A program made the position numbers and the translations under genes. The notes under the pieces are model-generated. The model saw only the letters and a program-made list of their open reading frames with translations. It did not search any database and had not been told where the DNA came from. A stretch of 7,478 nucleotides of DNA from Deltaproteobacteria bacterium (GTDB lineage: Bacteria; Desulfobacterota; Desulfobaccia; Desulfobaccales; 0-14-0-80-60-11). Positions 1 through 5,323 of this stretch are shown piece by piece; the first letter of the stretch is position 1, and each line of letters begins with the position of its first letter. The stretch is from the NCBI GenBank assembly GCA_019308625.1, contig JAFDHU010000058.1:1-7478 (forward strand). The letters are read 5' to 3'.

Positions 1-133
1 ACACCGGGCAGACCGAATACCCGCATATGGAGCCACCTCCATTGATCTTTCTCATCCGGAGAATGGCCCCTATTCTACCTGTCTACTGTCTCACATGTAT
101 CTGAACGAGCTCACCGATAGACAGGGCCGTGGC

Positions 134-1296
134 CTACAAAAACCACGACCACCGGGGGACACCCCAGCCCGTGTCGTGGTTGAAGGGGCCACCTCGGAAC
201 CTTACGGCCCGCTTGAACCCCGTCGCCGTGACCCCTGGATCGCGGTGCTTGAGGAGGGCCGCCAGCCCCGCCACGTGGGGCGTGGCCATGGAGGTGCCGG
301 AGATGGCGGCGTAGCCGAAGCCCGCCTCCGGCTCCCCCGCGTCCGTCAGGCTTCCCCTGGCCGTGCCGCTGTAGATGTTGAAACCAGGCGCCGCCACGTC
401 GGGCTCGTGGGGGAAGCGGCTCCCTCCCCGGCTGGAGAAGCGGGCCACCCGGCCGTCGCGGTCCACCGCCGCCACGGTGATGGCCTCCTCCACACAGCCG
501 GGGCAGCTGATGGTGTCGGGGTTGGGCCCTGAGTTCCCCGCTGCCACCACCACCAGGACTCCGCGCTCGGTGAGGCGCCGCACCACCCGGCACTCCGGGC
601 AGACCTGGCACCCGCCCTGGCACTCCTTGCTCCCCAGGGAGAGGTTGACCACCTGCGCCCCCTGGTCCAGGAGGACGGCCATGGCGTTGACCACCTCGCT
701 GGTGAACCCGGTACCCACGCCCCTTCCCAGGGCCTTCATCGAGTAGATGGGGGCGCGGGAGACGCCCTCCACGAACACCCCCAGGTCGGTGAAGGCCAGC
801 TTACCCGCCGCCGTGGAGGCCACGTGGCTGCCGTGGCCGTTCTCGTCCAGGACCTCACGGAAGGGGAAGTGGATGACGCTCTCTCACCAGGAGCCTACCA
901 GCTGCTGGTGGGGTCGATCCCCGTGTCCACCACCCCCAGCACCGTTGCCTCCCCCGTCCACCCTTCCCGGAACGCCAGCTCCGCCTCCAGCGCCTGCCGG
1001 CTCTCCGAGGTGGGGTACCAGAGGGTCCTGTCGGCGACCGCCGGGAGCTGGAGGGCGTTGATCTCCAGGTCGGCGTGCACCGCCCGGACGCCGGGCAGGG
1101 CGTCAACGAGGGGGATGAGCCGGGCCGGCACCGGCAGCAGGCCCAGCATGGAGAAGCGACGGACCACCTTGCGCACGCCAAGGCCCCGGCCCAGGAGGGA
1201 GACGACGACGCTCTCCAGCGCCTCCGGCTCCACCTCCACCACCAGGGGCCTGAGGGGAAACTCGAAGAGCCGCTCCTGGAGCCACGGGTTGATCAC
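134..1296 (-). pseudogene. Subtilisin-like (S8) serine protease, disrupted
   Basis: A subtilase read in two frames. The upstream frame (1296 to 895) starts at GTG 1296, placed 4 bases after GGAGGG (1306-1301). GTG 1308 is also in frame but has no ribosome site. This part holds about 95 residues resembling an I9-type propeptide (RFSMLGLLPVPARLIPLVDA), then the Asp motif VVDTGID (Asp codon 927-925), and ends at TAG 897-895. The downstream frame (883 to 134) holds the His motif NGHGSHVAST (His codon 835-833), the oxyanion Asn in AAGNSGPN and the Ser motif GTSMATPHVAG (Ser codon 292-290). The downstream frame has TGA at 886-884, after the TAG of the upstream frame, so one frameshift cannot join them and at least two lesions are needed. 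No signal peptide or membrane segment is obvious. The last residues, GWGVPRWSWFL, overlap the terminator stem. The family call is firm. Whether the break is biological or a sequencing error is open. Confidence 0.85.
138..181 (-). terminator. Intrinsic terminator of the S8 protease gene
   Basis: On the minus strand, AACCACGAC (181-173) pairs perfectly with GTCGTGGTT (149-141) across a GC-rich loop and runs into a T tract (142-138). The stop codon TAG of the protease (136-134) lies at the end of the T tract, so the final codons are part of the terminator stem. The stem and tail are seen directly; termination is inferred. Confidence 0.65.
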
Positions 1297-1308
1297 GGCG
1301 CCCTCCAC

Positions 1309-1360
1309 AAAAGAAAGCGGCCCACGGGAAACCAGGCTCCGGTTCCCCCGTGGGCCGCTC
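1309..1360 (-). promoter_or_regulatory. Leader hairpin with U-rich tail, copy 1
   Basis: In RNA sense on the minus strand, GCGGCCCACGGG (1358-1347) pairs perfectly with CCCGTGGGCCGC (1328-1317). One bulged G follows, then an inner stem GAACC/GGUUU (one G-U pair). The tail reads CTTTCTTTTG. The hairpin starts about 10 bases after the TATAAT box and ends about 20 bases before the protease start, which is the form of a terminator-attenuator in a very short leader. Copy 2 at 2479-2530 has the same stem core, the same shared GAACCG, the same one-sided purine bulge and the same TTTTGTG tail. No ligand or protein partner can be named from sequence. Confidence 0.6.
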
Positions 1361-1368
1361 TTCTCGGT

Positions 1369-1398
1369 ATTATATTCCCTGGCCCGCCGCGCCTACAA
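1369..1398 (-). promoter_or_regulatory. Sigma-70-type promoter for the protease gene
   Basis: A perfect -10 box TATAAT lies at 1374-1369, preceded by a weak -35 box TTGTAG at 1398-1393 with an 18-base spacer. Transcription would start near 1362, directly before the leader hairpin and about 65 bases before the GTG start at 1296. The -10 box is in an island of A and T within otherwise GC-rich DNA. The same 18-base spacing and the same distance to a related hairpin occur at the plus-strand promoter 2440-2469. Confidence 0.6.
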
Positions 1399-1446
1399 CC
1401 AAATGGTCGCCTGCGGGGGCACCGAGGCACACCGAGGAGGTGTGTC

Positions 1447-2409
1447 TTGGAGCTCCTTACCCGCTACCGCGACGCCCTGGCGCAAGAGATGCGCTCCCTC
1501 CTGGAGGGTCCCCCCTCCCCCCTGCTCACCATGTGCCGCTACCACCTGGGGCTCTCCTCGTCGGACGGCGAGCCCCTTGAAGGCCCCGCCGGCAAGATGC
1601 TGCGGCCCGCCCTGTGCCTCGCCCTCTGCGACGCCCTGGGAGGCGACGTCCCCACCTGCCTCCCCGCCGCGCTCTCTCTGGAGCTCCTTCACCGGACGTC
1701 CCTCGTCCTTGATGACGTTCAGGACCACAGCACTGAACGAAACGACCGACCGACGGTGTGGGGAGTGTGGGGAGTGGAGCACGCCCTGAACGCCGGCCTC
1801 GTCCTGTCGAGCCACGCCCGGCTGGCCCTGCACGGGATGCTGGACAGAGGCGCATCGCCGGAGCTGGTCCTGCGCCTCCACCGGGTCCTGGAGCGGACGG
1901 CCATGGACCCGTGCCACGGCCAGTACCTGGACCTGGCCTACCGGAGCGGATGGCTCTCCCTCCCCGGATACAGGGAGATGGCGCGGTTGAAGACCGGGGC
2001 GCTGCTGGGGGCGTCCTGCCGGGTGGCCGCTCTGACGGCGGGGCGGGATGACCTGGAGAGCCCTGCGCTCCTCTTCGGTGAGGCGCTGGGGGTCGCCTTC
2101 CAGTACCGGGATGACATCCTGGGCGCCTGGGGCGACGAGGCCATCCTGGGCAAGGCCCCCGACGACCTGGAGGAGGGCAGGCGCACCCTGCCGGTGGCGC
2201 TGGCGGTGGAGGCAAGCCCGACGTTGCCCGGCGACATCGCCGAGCTGCGCCGGCTGGTTGACACCCCGGCGATCCGGGAACGGGCCGAGGCGGAGGCAGG
2301 GCACGCCGCGGAAGAGGCCCTCGCCCTTCTCAAGGGCCTGTGCCTGTCCGGGGCCTGGGAGTCTGCGTTCCAGGGTCTGATCGGGTTCGTCCTGACCAGG
2401 AACGTCTAG
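1447..2409 (+). CDS. trans-Polyprenyl (geranylgeranyl-type) diphosphate synthase
   Basis: Class I prenyl chain synthase of 320 residues, adding isopentenyl diphosphate to an allylic diphosphate in Mg-dependent fashion to make C20 or longer chains for membrane lipid, quinone or carotenoid precursors. The start is TTG 1447, 6 bases after GAGGAGG (1434-1440). The frame is open further upstream, but that part runs antisense to the protease and has no ribosome site. Motifs in order: GKMLRP (49-54), the first Asp-rich motif DDVQD (89-93) with its downstream R..RPT, GQYLDL (158-163), KTG (182-184) and the second Asp-rich region QYRDDILGAWGD (219-230), followed by GRRTLPVALA. The residues 4-5 positions before DDVQD are Thr and Ser, not bulky aromatics, which fits products longer than farnesyl diphosphate. 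The second motif is the DDxxGxWGD variant without the usual third Asp, as in some archaeal and actinobacterial enzymes. No good promoter was found before it. Product length is not settled by sequence. Confidence 0.9.
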   Translation: MELLTRYRDALAQEMRSLLEGPPSPLLTMCRYHLGLSSSDGEPLEGPAGKMLRPALCLALCDALGGDVPTCLPAALSLELLHRTSLVLDDVQDHSTERNDRPTVWGVWGVEHALNAGLVLSSHARLALHGMLDRGASPELVLRLHRVLERTAMDPCHGQYLDLAYRSGWLSLPGYREMARLKTGALLGASCRVAALTAGRDDLESPALLFGEALGVAFQYRDDILGAWGDEAILGKAPDDLEEGRRTLPVALAVEASPTLPGDIAELRRLVDTPAIRERAEAEAGHAAEEALALLKGLCLSGAWESAFQGLIGFVLTRNV

Positions 2410-2439
2410 GCTGAGGGAGGCGCGGGTTTGACCCATCCA

Positions 2440-2469
2440 TTGACAGTCTAACCCTGGCCCTTCTACAAT
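2440..2469 (+). promoter_or_regulatory. Sigma-70-type promoter for the Mrp operon
   Basis: A perfect -35 box TTGACA (2440-2445) is followed after 18 bases by the -10 box TACAAT (2464-2469). Transcription would begin near 2476, giving a leader of about 178 bases before ATG 2654. The promoter lies 30 bases after the stop of the prenyl synthase gene, so the Mrp operon can be transcribed on its own. Confidence 0.75.
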
Positions 2470-2478
2470 TTGGGAAGA

Positions 2479-2530
2479 AAGCGGCCTGCGGGAGAACCGA
2501 TGGCGGTCCCCTGCGGGCCGCTTGTTTTGT
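2479..2530 (+). promoter_or_regulatory. Leader hairpin with U-rich tail, copy 2
   Basis: AAGCGGCCTGCGGG (2479-2492) pairs with CCTGCGGGCCGCTT (2510-2523) through Watson-Crick and G-U pairs. The inner stem ACCG/CGGU closes a four-base loop AUGG (2500-2503). The tail is TTGTTTTGTG. It begins about 10 bases after the -10 box, as copy 1 does on the other strand at 1360-1309. Relative to copy 1, one stem pair changes from A-U to G-C, one from C-G to U-G and one from G-C to G-U, so pairing is kept while sequence drifts. It could act as an attenuator of the Mrp operon or yield a short (about 55 nt) terminated RNA. The pairing is seen; the function is inferred. Confidence 0.6.
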
Positions 2531-2580
2531 GTCCGAGGTCGGGGGACCGGTGGGCCTGGCTCAAGGCCCCATGCGCTTGA
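2500..2580 (+). CDS. Possible 26-codon leader peptide in the Mrp leader
   Basis: ATG 2500 lies in the loop of leader hairpin copy 2, five bases after GGAG (2491-2494), which is in the left arm. The frame runs 26 codons to TGA 2578, with two Trp, three Cys and five Pro codons, ending 73 bases before the Mrp start. If it is translated, the hairpin would hide its ribosome site, and ribosome movement through the right arm could decide whether the terminator-like fold forms. Copy 1 has no ATG at the equivalent place, which argues against a conserved peptide. It may be a chance ORF. Confidence 0.2.
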   Translation: MAVPCGPLVLCPRSGDRWAWLKAPCA

Positions 2581-2653
2581 CGCAACCGGGTCGTGGGAGG
2601 CACCGGCTCATCCCGGCCAGGCGCCCCCGGCCTCGGGCTCCACAGGAGGCGTC

Positions 2654-3436
2654 ATGGCTCAGCCCCAGGCCCTGCTCACCCTCTCCATGAAGGGGGGCGT
2701 CGGCAAGACCACCACGGCCATCGGCCTGGCCCGGACCCTCCAGGGGCTGGGCTACAAGGTGGGACTGCTGGATGTGGACATCCACGGCAGCGCCCTGCCC
2801 CGCGCCCTCCACCTGGCCCGCGATCCGGGCTACGAGCCCCTGCTGGGCGGCAAGCTCCGGCCCCTGGCCTACGACGGCTTCCAACTCTTCTCCATCGGCC
2901 TGCTGTTCCGGGAGGACACCCCCAACCTGTGGCACGGGGCCATGAAGGCCAGCGCCGTCCGGCAGATCACCACCAGCACCATCGCCTGGGACGAGGGCCT
3001 GGAGTGGCTGGTGGTGGACACGCCGCCCACCAGCGGGGACGAGGTGCAGAGCCTCCTTGAGCACCTCCCCGGCATCTACGGGTGCGTCATCGTTACCCAG
3101 CCCAACGACCTCTCCCTGCTGGGGATCACCAAGACCCTGAACATGCTCCGGGAGACCCAGACCCCGGTCTGCGGCGTCCTGGCCAACATGGCGGGCTACG
3201 CCTGCCCCCACTGCGGCCGCCAGTCCAACCCCTTCGACCGGGAGACCCTGGACATCGAGCAGCTGGCCGGGGGCTTCGGGGTGCCCTACCTGGGGCACGT
3301 CCCCTTCGGCGGGGAGCGGGAGCGGGGAGAGGCCCTGGCCCAGATGGTGGACCGCCTCCTGCGGCAGCGCCCGGCCCTGCTCCCCCAAGACAGAGGAGGT
3401 ATCCGGCGATGGCTGATGGGCAAGCTCCTAAGCTAA
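2654..3436 (+). CDS. Mrp/NBP35-type iron-sulfur carrier P-loop ATPase
   Basis: Cytosolic ATPase of 260 residues in the MinD/ParA superfamily, Mrp (ApbC/NBP35) branch; family members bind a [4Fe-4S] cluster in a dimer and pass it to target proteins. The start ATG 2654 follows AGGAGG (2644-2649) by 4 bases. The open frame back to 2522 lacks a ribosome site and crosses the leader hairpin. Motifs: deviant Walker A KGGVGKTT (13-20) with the signature Lys at 13, LLDVDIHGSALP (38-49) as in Mrp, NLWHGAMK (91-98) matching the family WRGPM region, Walker B-like VVDTPPTSGDEV (120-131), VTQPN (147-151), and CPHCG (184-188), the CxxC that holds the cluster in this family. This CxxC and the GD after the Pro pair favour Mrp over a partition ATPase, and no parB gene is seen. 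The gene is first in the operon, and its last 28 bases overlap the next gene. Confidence 0.88.
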   Translation: MAQPQALLTLSMKGGVGKTTTAIGLARTLQGLGYKVGLLDVDIHGSALPRALHLARDPGYEPLLGGKLRPLAYDGFQLFSIGLLFREDTPNLWHGAMKASAVRQITTSTIAWDEGLEWLVVDTPPTSGDEVQSLLEHLPGIYGCVIVTQPNDLSLLGITKTLNMLRETQTPVCGVLANMAGYACPHCGRQSNPFDRETLDIEQLAGGFGVPYLGHVPFGGERERGEALAQMVDRLLRQRPALLPQDRGGIRRWLMGKLLS

Positions 3437-4410
3437 ACCCTGTGGTGAGGCAGTCGAAGCAGGGGCGCCAGAGCCCCAGGATCGCGGCCCTGGTGGACCG
3501 GTTCATGGCCGAGGTGGAGCGGGTGGCCGACGACGAGGACTGGAAGGAGTCCGACGGCTGGGTGGGCCGGATGGTCCTCAAGGACGCCCGGGGCGACCAG
3601 ACCTACGTCTACGAGATAAGGGACGGCAGGATGCGGCCCACCGACTCCCGGGGGCCCTTCGTGGCCACCATCACCATGGGGGTGGACACCTTCCTGGACC
3701 TCATCGACGCCGCCGTCTCGGGCCGGGACGCTGAGCTGGTGTTCGAGCGCAAGTACGCCGCCCGGAACATCGTCTACGACGGGGAGCGGTGGATCGTGGA
3801 CTCGGAGCGGTTCCGCAAGGTCTTCCGCCGGCTGGGCAGCTCCCCCCAAGGCCAGGAGGTAGCCGTGGTCACCGTGGTCAGCGGCCAGAGGATCGTCGCG
3901 GGGCTCCAGGCCCTGGTGGTGGCCCACGCGGGGAGCCTCTCCTTGCGCACGCCGGAGGCTCCTGGCTTCGTGGACATCACCGACCAGGTGGAGGGCTTCG
4001 TGGAGGAGGCGGGAGTCACCTTCGGCCTGGTGGCCGTCTTCTCCCGGCACACCACGGCGGCCGTCGTCGTCAACGAGAAGGAGACCATGCTCCTCAAGGA
4101 CATCGGCCTCTTCCTGGAGCGCCTCGCCCCCAGGAACGCCTACTACCACCACAACGACTTCTCCATCCGCACCGAGAACATGACGGCCGAGGAGTGCCCC
4201 AACGGCCACACCTACTGCCAGCACTGGGTCCTGGGCTCCAGCCAGGTCATCCCCGCTGCAGCGGGGAAGATGGCCCTGGGGCGGTGGCAGCGCATCTTCC
4301 TGGTGGAGCTGGACATGCCCCGCGACCGCGAGGTGGTCCTCCAGGCCTTCGGCGTGCAGGTGGCGGCGCCCTCCCTGGCTCCCCAGGACGGCGCGGGGAA
4401 GGAGGGATGA
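3409..4410 (+). CDS. SCP2-like domain fused to YjbQ/UPF0047 domain
   Basis: Fusion protein of 333 residues. ATG 3409 follows GAGGAGG (3393-3399) by 9 bases and lies inside the end of the Mrp gene, suggesting coupled translation. Residues about 24-143 look like an SCP2 (sterol carrier/lipid-binding) fold: beta strands around MVLKDARGDQTYVYEIRDG, then FVATITMGVDTFLDLIDA, VFERKYAARNIVYDGERW and a final helix. Residues about 168-318 match the UPF0047/YjbQ family (secondary thiamine-phosphate synthase family by name): FVDITDQVE, FSRHTTAAVVVNE (His 214, Asn 222, Glu 223), NGHTYCQHWVLGSS and LGRWQRIFLVELDMPR. The YjbQ assignment is strong. The SCP2 assignment rests on pattern alone and is moderate. 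YjbQ proteins are usually single-domain and about 130-140 residues long, so the N-terminal addition is notable. No signal peptide or membrane segment is visible. The substrate is unknown. Confidence 0.8.
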   Translation: MADGQAPKLNPVVRQSKQGRQSPRIAALVDRFMAEVERVADDEDWKESDGWVGRMVLKDARGDQTYVYEIRDGRMRPTDSRGPFVATITMGVDTFLDLIDAAVSGRDAELVFERKYAARNIVYDGERWIVDSERFRKVFRRLGSSPQGQEVAVVTVVSGQRIVAGLQALVVAHAGSLSLRTPEAPGFVDITDQVEGFVEEAGVTFGLVAVFSRHTTAAVVVNEKETMLLKDIGLFLERLAPRNAYYHHNDFSIRTENMTAEECPNGHTYCQHWVLGSSQVIPAAAGKMALGRWQRIFLVELDMPRDREVVLQAFGVQVAAPSLAPQDGAGKEG

Positions 4411-4724
4411 GCGTGGCCCAGGCACAGAAGACCTTCGGGCAGGTGGAGGGCTACATCCCCCAGGGGAACGACGACCTGGTGCTGGTGCCCCTGAAGCGCT
4501 CGGACCTGCACCGCCTCAAGGCGGTGAAGTTCAGCGACGCCGAGCTGGCCAGGATCACCAAATTCCAGGAGTGGCTGGCCAGCACGGTCAACCCCCAGAC
4601 GGGCCAGCCCTTCATCCCCCGGAACCAGTTCAGCGCCCTGGCCCAGTTCTGCCTCAACGTCGCCTTCCGGGTCATGGCCCAGATCGCCGAGGAGATGGCC
4701 AGGGCGGAGGAGGAGGCGCGATGA
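4407..4724 (+). CDS. Unrecognised 105-residue protein
   Basis: Small soluble protein of 105 residues that I do not recognise. ATG 4407 overlaps the stop of the preceding gene as ATGA. AAGGAGG (4399-4405) is only one base away, so the in-frame GTG 4413 (7-base spacing) may be the real start. The N-terminal part includes an extended stretch (DDLVLVPLKRSD, 22-33). The rest is probably helical: FSDAELARITKFQEWLAST (42-60), a short NPQTGQPF loop, then a C-terminal helix ending in a Glu/Arg-rich tail (EEMARAEEEAR). Two Cys-poor helical segments with a charged tail would suit a DNA- or protein-binding accessory factor, but that is a guess. Its stop overlaps the next start as ATGA, so it is in the same translational chain. 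Confidence 0.75.
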   Translation: MSVAQAQKTFGQVEGYIPQGNDDLVLVPLKRSDLHRLKAVKFSDAELARITKFQEWLASTVNPQTGQPFIPRNQFSALAQFCLNVAFRVMAQIAEEMARAEEEAR

Positions 4725-5323
4725 GCGTCAGCAACGACATCCTGGCGGCCCTGAACGCCCAGGGCCCCATGACCCTCCAGCAGCTCTACGAGGCCACGGG
4801 GCACAAGAAGAAGACCCTCCAGTCCAAGCTCTACGAGCTGCGCCAGGGGGCAAGGTGGCCCGGAGCCAGGACGGCCTCTACCAGGGACTGGTGGCCCCGC
4901 CGCAAGAGGACGACGAGGCCGACGACCTCCTGCCCCCCGGCGTGGCGGACGCCCCCGCCCCCCCAGCCACGGGAAACCCAGGCGTCCAGGACGGCCAGGG
5001 ACGCGCCCGGGCCCCAGGCCCAGCGGCATCCCCTGCGCCAGCCCCTGTCGGGCGACCAGGAGAAGTTCCGGGCCCTCCTCCAGGACTGCGACGTGCGGAA
5101 GGCCCTGGACACCATCAGCGAGACCTTCTTCGCCGGCGACCCCGAGGACATGGAGCACCTGGTGGGCGTCCTGGAGGACGCCCGGGCCTACGTCAGCCCC
5201 CTCCAGCGGCACCTCATCGTGCGCTACTGGGCCAGGTACATCAAGCGGGATGTCCCGCCTCTCCTGGAGGAGCGGCTGAGCCGCCAGGAGGGCGAGAGGG
5301 GCGAGCGCCAGCGGCCCGGCTCG
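4721..5323 (+). pseudogene. Winged-helix-like ORF, frameshifted and joined to recombinase
   Basis: ATG 4721 follows AGGAGG (4711-4716) by 4 bases and overlaps the preceding stop as ATGA. Residues 5-41 look like a helix-turn-helix: NDILAALNAQGPMTLQQLYE then HKKKTLQSKLYELRQG. After the G5 run at 4846-4850 the protein-like reading moves to the -1 frame (GGKVARSQDGLYQGLVAPPQ, which would complete the wing, then an acidic and Ala/Pro-rich linker). Near the C-runs at about 4950-4963 it appears to return to the first frame. From about 5042 the first frame reads SGDQEKFRALLQDCDVRKAL and then PLQRHLIVRYWARYIKRDVP, a helical region I do not recognise. A missing G and an extra C would restore one protein of about 200 residues. 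The end is uncertain because the frame continues without a stop into recombinase sequence near 5324. A DNA-binding regulator is the likely role. Confidence 0.5.

Noticed and set aside
50..80. AGAAT/ATTCT hairpin near the left edge as a terminator
   Set aside because: Only a five-base stem, no T tract, and the protease terminator at 138-181 already serves this end.
884..886. TGA read-through or selenocysteine in the protease
   Set aside because: A frame change is also needed at this place, subtilases have no Sec here, and TGA serves as an ordinary stop in neighbouring overlapping genes.
1075..1446. N-terminal extension of the prenyl synthase
   Set aside because: This part is antisense to the protease and crosses its promoter and hairpin; TTG 1447 has GAGGAGG before it and gives the normal family length.
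1393..2436. Long minus-strand open frame opposite the prenyl synthase
   Set aside because: It is a GC-driven shadow with no recognisable motif, while the plus strand has all the prenyl synthase motifs.
2522..2653. N-terminal extension of the Mrp protein from TTG 2522
   Set aside because: No ribosome site, overlaps the leader hairpin tail; ATG 2654 has AGGAGG at proper spacing and the Mrp family begins there.
2654..3436. ParA partition ATPase with the palindromes near 7000 as its centromere
   Set aside because: CPHCG and the WHGAMK-like segment mark the Mrp branch; there is no ParB-like gene, and the repeats are over 3.5 kb away.
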